In this document: positions 50,621-58,521 of the stretch, piece by piece
Layout: the number at the start of each line of letters is the position of its first letter
Numbering within the stretch: the first letter of the stretch is position 1
Assembly (NCBI GenBank): GCA_943846755.1
Contig: OX044365.1
Coordinates: 1,364,001 to 1,428,000 of the forward strand
Direction: 5' to 3'
Source: UBA8752 sp002336475
GTDB lineage: Bacteria; Bacteroidota; Bacteroidia; Flavobacteriales_D; Sanyastnellaceae
Length of the DNA stretch: 64,000 bases
The notes under the pieces: generated by a model
What the model was told of the DNA's origin: nothing
Databases searched by the model: none
The model's input: the letters and a program-made list of their open reading frames with translations, nothing else
Position numbers and translations under genes: made by a program

Positions 50621-53233
50621 ATGAACGGCAATGCCCTTGACGAGAGCGGCAATGGCTACGATTGTCAATCCATAGGAGCGACTTTGACCGAGGATCGATT
50701 CGGAGCTCCCTCTTCCGCGTACGCATTTGACGGACAGGGAAGCCATCTTCAAGGCGTCTCTCTTCCCTTTTCTGACTTGTCCATCAGTCTGTGGTTCAAA
50801 GCAGAAGCCGGGGTGTTCGAAACGTATTCTGGAGGAAGCCCGCCCACTGGTGCCCAACTTATTGGGCAAGGAACCAGCCACAATCCTTGCCGCTACTGTG
50901 ACTGGGCCATCGGAATCTCCGATTGGTCAGACGGAGTGGACAACCTCGCTTGGGAGAAGGCGAACTCTTCCCCATGCCAAGTCCAACAGACGGTATCGAA
51001 TTGGGAACCCGAGCTCGAAGAATGGACACACCTCGCCGCCGTATCTGAAGGCACTGATGTCAGCTTTTACATCAATGGCAATTGGGTGAGCTCCATTCCT
51101 TTTGACCAACCTTTTCAGCAAGGAGGCTCCATTCTCAGTATTGGTTCACGCTATGTAGAGAATTGCAACGGAGGCGGAAGCTGCACCGGCCCAGACAATG
51201 CGTGGTCCGGGTCCATTGATGATGTCGCCGTTTGGAACCGTGCGCTAACCGAAGACGAAGTTCAAGCACTGTTCATCGGGATGCCTCCTGTAAATGGATG
51301 CACGGATCCAGCAGCCTGCAACTATGACTCGACCGCAACAGAAGACGACGGGAGCTGCATTGTGGATTTCTCCATTTCAAACTTGAATGGAACAAATGAC
51401 CTTCAGGTATGCCCTGGAGAGGAAGTGATTTTAAACCTGCAAAGCGCAGCTATAAACGGCGCTGCGGGATGTGCGGTAAATCCTTTCATCATTTTTGATG
51501 AATCCATTTACAAACAAGACACCACTTTTTCCATTGCTGTCCGATTTACCTTGAACCAATCCGACCTCTATCAAAACATTTACCGTCAAATCAGCGATGG
51601 CGAAGTGAACTTGGTTTACAGCCCTACCAATGGACTGTCATTCAAAACCAAAGCCTCCTATGGCAATTGTTACACCGCATCAGGATGGGTTGGTGTGAGT
51701 ACACCCATTGAAGAGGGCATACAGTATTCCATTGTCGCCACCTATCATCGGGGTGAATCCATTCGGTTGTTTGTAGATGGCGAACTGAAAGCGACCTCAA
51801 GTGTCAATGACGGGCTTCTAGCGGACTGCAATCTTTACCCTAATGATATCGGACAGGATAATGACAATGCAATAACCATCGATGAGATCGGATTCTACAA
51901 CTCCATGCTGAATGACTCTAGTATCTCCGACTATACCGGGTGCGTCATTCAATCCAACTTGTTTGGCGATGCATTGACTTTGCTTGAATTCAATTCGAAC
52001 GAAATAGAAACCAGTGGAACCAGCGACATCACCATCGCGTCAGCAACTATTGACTCGATTGAGTCAAGCTGCTCCTGCGGCCATCCTGCTTTCAACCAAG
52101 CCATTTGGTCTACGGGGCTGTCATCTTCCTCTTTGACTTGGAGTGCAGCTACAGATTCTGCGATTATTTCAGTCATCCTACCAGACTATCCAAGTTGTAC
52201 AGATACGATTGCCCTCACTTTGTATGATGCAACGGCATGCGCAGATCCATTGGCATGCAATTTCGATTCTTCGGCATTCTGCTCACTGAATTGCACCTAT
52301 CCTCCTTTCGGACTCGATAACTGCATCACCGGAGCATCCCTTTGCGGGGAGAACACCATTTGGAACAGCACGCTGCAGCAATGTGTTGGGGTCATCCAGA
52401 CTCCAGATAGCATCGTGGTCCTGATTCCCTCTTGTGGCGAAGGCACGGTGTGGGATCCGGTCAACGAAGAGTGCATCATCGCCATCCCCGCCGATCTCAA
52501 CTACGACGGCTGCGTAACGGTGAATGACCTCCTTGTCCTTCTCGCCGTCCATGGCACTTGCCCGCCCTACCCTGAGTGGCCTGACGAGCCTAACGATACC
52601 ACCTGGACCTGCGGCGATTCCCTCACGTACTGGGACTACGACTACGCCACCGTTCTCATCGGCGATCAGTGTTGGTTTGCGGAGAACCTGCGCACGACGG
52701 TGTACGTCAACGGCGACCTGATTCCTGCAGGCCTTACCGGTGGGGAATGGAATTCTACCACTGGCGGTGCTACAGCTTTTTACGCCAACGATGCCTCAAG
52801 TCTTGAAGATTTTGGAAGGCTCTACAACTGGTATGCGGTGAACGACATGCGGGGCCTGTGTCCAAGCGACTGGCACGTGCCAAGCGATGAAGAGTTTATG
52901 ACACTGGAAATGGAATTGGGAATGTCCGAGACAGATGCAAATTCAATAGGCTGGTATAGAGGTACAGACGAAGGGGCACAACTAAAAGCTTCTGCATCTG
53001 ACTCACCAAGTTGGAATGGTACAAACACCTCTGGCTTCCATGGCCTCTCAGGCGGGCAAAGATTTGGTGGCGGAAATTTTGGTGATGACCCATTTTGCTT
53101 ATGGTGGAGCGGTACCGACAGTTCTGGAAGTGCTTGGAGTCGTATACTGTCATCAACTTATCTAACGGTTAAACGGGATCTGGTACCATCTAATCATGGC
53201 CTTTCTGTCCGCTGCCTAAAGGACGCCGAGTAA
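50621..53233 (+). CDS. Large LamG/FISUMP surface protein (separated from its signal peptide by a frameshift)
   Basis: At least 870 residues. The first LamG domain (about 1-215) has ESGNGYDCQSIGATLTEDRF, WFKAEAG and DDVAVWNRALTEDEVQALF. One GCTDPAACNYDSTATEDDGSC module follows, then a second LamG-like domain (about 290-450) inside a beta-sandwich segment, another repeat (ADPLACNFDSSAF), one dockerin-like loop (DLNYDGCVTVNDLLVLL) and a C-terminal FISUMP domain (about 660-870: GDQCWFAENLRTTVYVNGDL, GRLYNWYAVNDMRGLCPSDW, HGLSVRCLKD). The segment 51370-52200 is visibly more AT-rich than its surroundings. Because its signal peptide lies in another frame, it is not exported as written. Confidence 0.8.
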   Translation: MNGNALDESGNGYDCQSIGATLTEDRFGAPSSAYAFDGQGSHLQGVSLPFSDLSISLWFKAEAGVFETYSGGSPPTGAQLIGQGTSHNPCRYCDWAIGISDWSDGVDNLAWEKANSSPCQVQQTVSNWEPELEEWTHLAAVSEGTDVSFYINGNWVSSIPFDQPFQQGGSILSIGSRYVENCNGGGSCTGPDNAWSGSIDDVAVWNRALTEDEVQALFIGMPPVNGCTDPAACNYDSTATEDDGSCIVDFSISNLNGTNDLQVCPGEEVILNLQSAAINGAAGCAVNPFIIFDESIYKQDTTFSIAVRFTLNQSDLYQNIYRQISDGEVNLVYSPTNGLSFKTKASYGNCYTASGWVGVSTPIEEGIQYSIVATYHRGESIRLFVDGELKATSSVNDGLLADCNLYPNDIGQDNDNAITIDEIGFYNSMLNDSSISDYTGCVIQSNLFGDALTLLEFNSNEIETSGTSDITIASATIDSIESSCSCGHPAFNQAIWSTGLSSSSLTWSAATDSAIISVILPDYPSCTDTIALTLYDATACADPLACNFDSSAFCSLNCTYPPFGLDNCITGASLCGENTIWNSTLQQCVGVIQTPDSIVVLIPSCGEGTVWDPVNEECIIAIPADLNYDGCVTVNDLLVLLAVHGTCPPYPEWPDEPNDTTWTCGDSLTYWDYDYATVLIGDQCWFAENLRTTVYVNGDLIPAGLTGGEWNSTTGGATAFYANDASSLEDFGRLYNWYAVNDMRGLCPSDWHVPSDEEFMTLEMELGMSETDANSIGWYRGTDEGAQLKASASDSPSWNGTNTSGFHGLSGGQRFGGGNFGDDPFCLWWSGTDSSGSAWSRILSSTYLTVKRDLVPSNHGLSVRCLKDAE

Positions 53234-53634
53234 ACTAACCCACCAACCGCCTAACGCCGCCACCGACAAACCCAACGCCAGGCGCATCCATCCAGCGCAC
53301 AAGTGCCTGCAAGAGACCAGGCAACGATGGTTCGCAGTGCTCAAGGAATTAGGGTTAACTGCGAAAGCGAAGAAGGCGTTGGACGCAATCGGTTTGGAGA
53401 AGTACGATCCAGACTTTCTGTAACTGCCAAGCACTGCCATAATTCTACAGATACGGCAGTGGAAGTTTGCAGTGTTAGCAGGTCTTCTAGGCTATCGACT
53501 GCCGTATTGCCGCAATTTTGCAGGTAGCAGGAGAGAGCAGCAGCGGTCGTGTGTGAAAAACAATGTGCCATGCAGGCAGGCACACAGCAAGCCCCAAACA
53601 ACACGAAAGCCCAGTAAATACTAGGCTTTCAGTG
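53234..53634. other. 401-nt intergenic region with relic frame and nested inverted repeats
   Basis: No intact gene is visible. On the plus strand an open stretch ending at TAA 53421-53423 reads QRWFAVLKELGLTAKAKKAL and DAIGLEKYDPDFL, plausible as the end of a decayed gene. From 53432 to 53497 three arms overlap: CACTGCC (53432-53438) pairs with GGCAGTG (53455-53461), while ATACGGCAGT (53451-53460) pairs with ACTGCCGTAT (53488-53497), so two hairpins exclude each other. It could be a small palindromic mobile element. A separate hairpin at 53605-53630 lies after tRNA-Leu. Confidence 0.45.
53605..53630 (-). terminator. Possible terminator of tRNA-Leu
   Basis: Inverted repeat GAAAGCC / GGCTTTC with extra inner pairs and a loop of about 6 nt, 4 nt past the tRNA 3' end on the minus strand. 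The T run is short, so it is only a probable terminator. Confidence 0.45.
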
Positions 53635-53719
53635 TACCCGGAGCGGGACTTGAACCCGCACGGCCCTACGGGCCAACGGATTTTAAGTCCGTCGTGTCTA
53701 CCAATTCCACCATCCGGGC
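53635..53719 (-). tRNA. tRNA-Leu (anticodon TAA)
   Basis: 85 nt on the minus strand with a long variable arm, as expected for leucine. The acceptor is GCCCGGA/TCCGGGT (one G-U pair), the D arm begins TGGTGGAATTGGTAGACAC, the anticodon loop CTTAAAA gives TAA, and the variable arm is TGGCCCGTAGGGCCG. The T arm is GCGGGTTCAAGTCCCGC, discriminator A, no encoded CCA. It reads UUA codons. Confidence 0.95.
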
Positions 53720-53784
53720 AGAGCCGCGAAGTTCGAAAAGGAAGATGGAAAAGAGGTCAAGAAGTGCTCAGAATACTTCTGTGG

Positions 53785-54264
53785 TCACTCCAAGTGGCTA
53801 GAGACCCAACGCGTGCCCGTCCAAACCATCTCAGCAAACCGGCCATTGGTTTCGTATTGCCGGGCGATGGACAGCCAATTTCCATCCGTATCCTGGAGAT
53901 ACACCTGCTGGTCGTCCATATCAGGTTGCTTCTCTACGGCGAGCTTAAAAGATTGACCGGGGTATTCTCCATTGGGAACCGTGACATAGAGATACGGGAA
54001 GGTGAAATCCTCCGCGATGTAGATGTCATAACCCAAGGGAAGGACGCCAATGGTGTCAGGATCGAAGTGGAGTACGCTTGGGGCCGGAGCAGGCAATTCA
54101 AATGGCAAGCCATAGACTGCCAGAACGGCGATCACGTCGCCTGCGCCCACAGCTCCATCGTTGTTGGCGTCCGGATTGAAGGCCTGCGCATGGGCAGGAG
54201 CCACCATAGAAAGTGCAAAAAAGACAACAGCCACACGAAGGTGGAAAAGGCGAAAAAGCGGCAT
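53785..54264 (-). CDS. Small secreted protein with N-terminal dockerin-like loop
   Basis: 159 residues with a signal peptide (VAVVFFALSMVAPAHAQ). Immediately after cleavage comes a single calcium-loop motif, NPDANNDGAVGAGDVIAVLA, then a Pro/Ala linker and a domain of about 100 residues without a recognised family (VLPLGYDIYIAEDFTFPYLY, SIARQYETNGRFAEMVWTG). In the other secreted proteins nearby this motif is at or towards the C-terminus. It starts 158 nt from the oppositely oriented sugar operon. Confidence 0.78.
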   Translation of the reverse strand: MPLFRLFHLRVAVVFFALSMVAPAHAQAFNPDANNDGAVGAGDVIAVLAVYGLPFELPAPAPSVLHFDPDTIGVLPLGYDIYIAEDFTFPYLYVTVPNGEYPGQSFKLAVEKQPDMDDQQVYLQDTDGNWLSIARQYETNGRFAEMVWTGTRWVSSHLE

Positions 54265-54421
54265 TTTGGTCGATCTACCCTAATATACTTCATTTTTATC
54301 GAAATATTATACAGGGCAGCTGAATCCAATGGCTCAGCCACAGGGCTGACAACACGTGGACCAGCTGACCGAGCGAACCATGTGCGTCGTGCACGGCTAT
54401 CTTCGCGTCAACAACCCCGCT

Positions 54422-55597
54422 ATGCCACAGGACGCGCCACTCCACATGGTGGACCTCAAGGGCCAATACGCCCACATTCAAGAAGACATCGACCAAGCGG
54501 TTTTGGATGTCATACGTTCCGGAGCATTCATCCAAGGCCCTGCGGTCAAAGGCTTTACCCGCTCCCTTTCCGAATGGCTCGGATCATCGGAAGCAGAGCC
54601 TGTGCATGTTGTCCCATGTGCCAATGGTACCGATGCGCTGCAAGCCGCATTGATGGCATTGGGATTGCAACCTGGAGACGAGGTCATCACCCCTTCCTTC
54701 ACTTACATCGCAACCGTTGAGGTCATCCAACTGCTGCGTTTGACGCCTGTGATGGTGGACGTTGACCCCCACACCTTTACCATTGACCCCCTTGCCGTCG
54801 AAGCCGCCATAACACCGCGCACCAAGGCCATCATGCCGGTCCATTTGTATGGACAATGTGCCGATATGACCGCATTGAATCGGATAGCGCAGGCCCACGG
54901 ACTTTACGTGATTGAAGACACGGCGCAGGCGATTGGCTCAGACTGGAAAATGAAGGCTGAAGATGGCGAAGGAACCATGGCGGGGACCATGGGTACCATT
55001 GGCACGACGAGCTTTTTTCCTTCCAAGAACCTCGGCGCATATGGCGATGGAGGAGCCTGTTTTACGCGGGATGCAGACCTTGCCGAGCGGTTGAGGATGA
55101 TCTGCAACCACGGATCGCAAAAGCGCTATGAGCACGAGATGATCGGCATGAACAGCCGGTTAGACAGCATCCAAGCTGCCATACTGGGCGTCAAGCTCCC
55201 CCACCTTCACGGATACAATGCGGCGCGCAGAGCTGCAGCCGACCGCTATGATGCGCTGTTCGCAGACAACGCCTTGGTGCAGACGCCCACCCGCCACCAG
55301 CGTTCACATCACGTTTTTCACCAGTACACCCTTGTGTTGGGGTCGCCTGGAGACAGTTCCGAGCGTCGCGATGCAGTGGCCGCGCACCTTCAACAGTCGG
55401 GAATTCCGTTTGGGATTTATTATCCTAAGCCCATTCACGAACAAGGTGCGTTCATGGGCTTAGGACTCGCCAAACCTCATTTGCCGGTGACCGAAGACTT
55501 GACGCGCCGGGTCATCAGCTTGCCCATGCATACCGAGCTTTCTGACGCTCACACACTCAGGATTGCAAAAGCGGTTCAGGAGGCCCTGATTTCGTAA
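54422..55597 (+). CDS. DegT/DnrJ/EryC1/StrS family sugar aminotransferase
   Basis: PLP-dependent aminotransferase acting on nucleotide-linked keto sugars, 391 residues from the start MPQDAPLHMVDLKGQYAHIQ; ATG codons 66 and 42 nt upstream would only add residues not typical of the family. The PLP lysine lies in TTSFFPSKNLGAYGDGGACF; other landmarks are GTDALQAALMALGLQPGDEV, PVHLYGQCADM and EDTAQAIGSDWKM. With the WbpD- and WbpA-like genes downstream it best fits the WbpE step (3-amino sugar uronate synthesis). It ends 31 nt before ugd. Confidence 0.9.
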   Translation: MPQDAPLHMVDLKGQYAHIQEDIDQAVLDVIRSGAFIQGPAVKGFTRSLSEWLGSSEAEPVHVVPCANGTDALQAALMALGLQPGDEVITPSFTYIATVEVIQLLRLTPVMVDVDPHTFTIDPLAVEAAITPRTKAIMPVHLYGQCADMTALNRIAQAHGLYVIEDTAQAIGSDWKMKAEDGEGTMAGTMGTIGTTSFFPSKNLGAYGDGGACFTRDADLAERLRMICNHGSQKRYEHEMIGMNSRLDSIQAAILGVKLPHLHGYNAARRAAADRYDALFADNALVQTPTRHQRSHHVFHQYTLVLGSPGDSSERRDAVAAHLQQSGIPFGIYYPKPIHEQGAFMGLGLAKPHLPVTEDLTRRVISLPMHTELSDAHTLRIAKAVQEALIS

Positions 55598-55616
55598 CTT
55601 TGCGCTTCTATTATTA

Positions 55617-55624
55617 TACCTTAT
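55617..55624 (+). promoter_or_regulatory. Candidate -7 box upstream of ugd
   Basis: TACCTTAT (imperfect TAnnTTTG) followed by TGCT and the ATG at 55629, again a 4-nt gap. It lies in the 31-nt gap after the aminotransferase gene, so ugd could have its own promoter in addition to read-through. Confidence 0.3.
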
Positions 55625-55628
55625 TGCT

Positions 55629-56948
55629 ATGAAGATTGCTGTAGTCGGAACGGGTTATGTTGGCCTTGTATCCGGTACATGTTTCGCCGAAACTGGAAAC
55701 GATGTCATTTGTGTCGACATCGATGCGGCCAAAGTGGAACGCATGCGCAACGGGGAGGTCCCCATCTACGAGCCCCACTTGGATGTCTTGTTTGAACGGA
55801 ACATCAAGGCGGGTAGGCTCACCTTTACCACAGATTTGGCGGAAGCCATTGAGCCCGCTGAGGTTATTTTCTTGGCCCTGCCCACCCCTCCCGATGAAGA
55901 TGGCAGCGCCGACTTGAGTTATGTCTTGGGTGTGGCAGATCAACTGGGCCGGATGATGACCGAGTACAAGGTTATCGTGGACAAGAGCACCGTGCCCGTG
56001 GGGACCGCCGAGAAGGTGACTGCTGCAGTTGCGGCCCACGCTAGCGTTGAGTTCGACGTGGTGTCCAACCCTGAATTTTTGCGGGAAGGATATGCCGTGG
56101 ATGACTTTCTCAAGCCAGACCGTGTGGTCATTGGCGTAGGCAGCAAACGCGCCGAAGAGGTCATGACCCGTTTGTACAAGCCGTTCATTCGCCAGGGCAA
56201 CCCCTTGATTGTCATGGACGAGCGGAGTGCCGAGCTGACCAAATATGCAGCCAACTCCTTCTTGGCCACCAAGATCACCTTCATGAATGAGATCGCGAAT
56301 TTCTGCGAAAAGGTGGGGGCCGACGTGGACAAGGTGAGAAGGGGCATTGGAACGGACACCCGCATCGGGCCGCGCTTTCTGTTTCCCGGAATCGGATACG
56401 GTGGAAGCTGTTTCCCCAAAGACGTCCAAGCCCTTCACCGCAGTGGGGGTGAAGTCGGATTCGAATTTGAGATCTTGACCAGCGTCATGGAGGTGAACGA
56501 AGCACAGAAAACGGTGCTGTTTGACCCCATTTTGAAGCGGTTCAATGGCGACCTGAGCGGTGTACACATCGCCCTGTGGGGTCTGGCCTTTAAACCGGAA
56601 ACGGATGACATCCGCGAAGCACCGGCCCTTTACATGATCGAGAAGCTGCTCGATGCAGGTGCTTCTGTGACGGCGTTCGACCCCGAGGCCATGGACAACG
56701 TACGAGGCCGCATTGGAGACCGCATTCAATACGCGGCCAGCATGTACGAAGCCACCGAAGGTGCCGATGCCCTGCTCATTTGTACCGAGTGGCAGGTCTT
56801 CAGGACACCGGACTTTGACAAGGTGAAGGACGGGCTCAACAACCCCTGTATTTTCGATGGCCGGAACCTCTATGATGTCCACGAAATGGCAGAACACGGT
56901 TGGGAGTACACCTCGATAGGCCGCAGGGCCACCCAAAACCCAGGATGA
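55629..56948 (+). CDS. ugd: UDP-glucose 6-dehydrogenase
   Basis: Oxidises UDP-glucose to UDP-glucuronate with two NAD+. The 439 residues start with the Rossmann motif MKIAVVGTGYVGLVSGTCFA; the catalytic Cys is in GIGYGGSCFPKDVQAL, with Lys/Asn in ELTKYAANSFLATKITFMNE. The product is the substrate of the decarboxylase encoded by the next gene, whose ATG overlaps this stop codon. Confidence 0.95.
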   Translation: MKIAVVGTGYVGLVSGTCFAETGNDVICVDIDAAKVERMRNGEVPIYEPHLDVLFERNIKAGRLTFTTDLAEAIEPAEVIFLALPTPPDEDGSADLSYVLGVADQLGRMMTEYKVIVDKSTVPVGTAEKVTAAVAAHASVEFDVVSNPEFLREGYAVDDFLKPDRVVIGVGSKRAEEVMTRLYKPFIRQGNPLIVMDERSAELTKYAANSFLATKITFMNEIANFCEKVGADVDKVRRGIGTDTRIGPRFLFPGIGYGGSCFPKDVQALHRSGGEVGFEFEILTSVMEVNEAQKTVLFDPILKRFNGDLSGVHIALWGLAFKPETDDIREAPALYMIEKLLDAGASVTAFDPEAMDNVRGRIGDRIQYAASMYEATEGADALLICTEWQVFRTPDFDKVKDGLNNPCIFDGRNLYDVHEMAEHGWEYTSIGRRATQNPG

Positions 56949-57928
56949 AGCGCGTCCTCATCACAGGAGCCGCGGGCTTTTTGGGGTCGCACCTCTGCGA
57001 CCGTTTCATGGCCGAAGGGTACCATGTCATCGGGATGGACAACCTGATTACAGGTGACCTTCGCAACATCGAGCACCTTACCGGACTCGACCGCTTTGAG
57101 TTTCACCACCACGATGTGAGTCAATTCATCCACATCAAAGGTGACCTCGACTACATCCTGCATTTTGCATCTCCGGCCAGTCCAATCGACTATCTCAAAA
57201 TCCCCATTCAAACCTTGAAAGTGGGTTCGTTGGGGGTGCACAATTGCCTGGGCCTCGCCCGTGCCAAGGGCGCACGTATGCTCATCGCGAGCACCAGTGA
57301 AGTCTATGGCGACCCCGAAGTTCACCCCCAGCATGAGGAGTACTGGGGCCATGTGAATCCAGTGGGGCCGCGCGGCGTCTATGACGAGGCCAAGCGCTTC
57401 CAAGAGGCCATGACCATGGCCTACCACACCTATCACGGTTTGGAGACGCGCATCGTGCGGATTTTCAACACTTACGGTCCTCGAATGCGCCTCAACGATG
57501 GACGGGTACTGCCCGCCTTTATCGGACAGGCATTGCGCGGAGAGGACCTGACCGTCTTTGGTGACGGCAGCCAAACCCGGAGTTTTTGCTATGTCAACGA
57601 CCTCGTAGAAGGCATTTACCGGTTGCTGTTGTCAGACGAAACTCGGCCCGTGAACGTCGGCAACCCCGACGAAATCACCATCGGCGATTTTGCAGAGGAG
57701 ATCATCGCTTTGACAGGGACCGATCAAAAGGTCATTTACAAGGCCCTTCCCACCGACGATCCCAAGCAGCGCCGTCCAGACATCAGCCGCGCTCAAGAAG
57801 TCTTGGGTTGGACTCCAAAAGTGGACCGCAAAGAAGGCCTCGCCATCACCTACGACTACTTCCGGGGGCTCTCAGAGGAGGACCTGCGCAAGACCGAACA
57901 CAAGGACTTCACGAAGTACAGCTCATGA
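56945..57928 (+). CDS. uxs: UDP-glucuronate decarboxylase (UDP-xylose synthase)
   Basis: Short-chain dehydrogenase-type enzyme that converts UDP-glucuronate to UDP-xylose, 327 residues. The start MKRVLITGAAGFLGSHLCDR overlaps the ugd stop (ATGA); an in-frame ATG 45 nt upstream lies inside ugd. Landmarks are HFASPASPIDYLKIPIQTLK, STSEVYGDPEVHPQ, YDEAKRFQE (YxxxK) and RIFNTYGPRM. Arg in the catalytic region and the PIDY loop favour the decarboxylase over epimerases. Confidence 0.93.
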   Translation: MKRVLITGAAGFLGSHLCDRFMAEGYHVIGMDNLITGDLRNIEHLTGLDRFEFHHHDVSQFIHIKGDLDYILHFASPASPIDYLKIPIQTLKVGSLGVHNCLGLARAKGARMLIASTSEVYGDPEVHPQHEEYWGHVNPVGPRGVYDEAKRFQEAMTMAYHTYHGLETRIVRIFNTYGPRMRLNDGRVLPAFIGQALRGEDLTVFGDGSQTRSFCYVNDLVEGIYRLLLSDETRPVNVGNPDEITIGDFAEEIIALTGTDQKVIYKALPTDDPKQRRPDISRAQEVLGWTPKVDRKEGLAITYDYFRGLSEEDLRKTEHKDFTKYSS

Positions 57929-58521
57929 ATCCAGAGGAAGCTTCATGGTTTGCCCACGCCACTGCGGTCATCGATGAAGGATGCACCATTGGTGCAGGCA
58001 GTAAAGTGTGGCATTTTAGCCACATCATGCCTGGTGCAGTGCTGGGTGAAGGCTGCAACATCGGACAGAATGTGGTCATCAGCCCCGATGTGGTGCTGGG
58101 CCGCAACTGCAAGGTTCAGAACAACGTGAGCCTCTACACAGGTGTGACCTGTGCCGATGATGTCTTCCTCGGCCCCTCTTGCGTGTTTACCAACATCACC
58201 AACCCGCGCAGTGCCGTGGTGCGGAGGGGACAGTACGCCAAAACCCATGTGGGGGAAGGCGCCAGCATAGGGGCCAATGCGACCATCGTATGTGGCCATG
58301 ACATCGGAGCTTATGCCTTCATAGGAGCGGGTGCTGTGGTGACCAAAAACATCCCCGCATTTGCTTTGGTGGTGGGGAACCCCGCCCGTCAAACCGGCTG
58401 GATGAGCGCCTTCGGACACCGCCTCGATTTCGATGCGTCGGGAAGGGCCACCTGCCCAGAATCCGGCCATACTTATCTGCTTGAAAACGGCGCAGTGCGC
58501 CCCGAAAAAACAGCACCATGA
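57925..58521 (+). CDS. Left-handed beta-helix N-acetyltransferase (WbpD-like)
   Basis: 198-residue hexapeptide-repeat acetyltransferase. The coils are visible as GCTIGAGSKVWHFSHIMPGA, GCNIGQNVVISPDVVLGRNC, NVSLYTGVTCADDVFLGPSC and GASIGANATIVCGHDIGAYA, with TNITNPRS in the substrate loop and a Cys-containing tail. The family acetylates amino groups of UDP-linked sugars (WbpD/WlbB). Its start overlaps the uxs stop by 4 nt, and its stop overlaps the WbpA-like start by 4 nt, so translation is coupled. Confidence 0.9.
   Translation: MNPEEASWFAHATAVIDEGCTIGAGSKVWHFSHIMPGAVLGEGCNIGQNVVISPDVVLGRNCKVQNNVSLYTGVTCADDVFLGPSCVFTNITNPRSAVVRRGQYAKTHVGEGASIGANATIVCGHDIGAYAFIGAGAVVTKNIPAFALVVGNPARQTGWMSAFGHRLDFDASGRATCPESGHTYLLENGAVRPEKTAP

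Noticed and set aside
53234..53500. Integron attC site (a GCCTAAC is present near 53249)
   Set aside because: No matching GTTRRRY core lies within the expected distance and there is no integrase; the inverted repeats have different arms.
53563..54720. 385-codon plus-strand frame spanning tRNA-Leu and the start of the aminotransferase
   Set aside because: It crosses a tRNA and the antisense of a secreted protein, and its product is low-complexity without motifs; the real aminotransferase is in another frame.
55614..56936. 440-codon open frame on the minus strand opposite ugd
   Set aside because: It is antisense to a well-conserved enzyme; its translation has no family motifs and the frame is open only because of high GC and codon bias.
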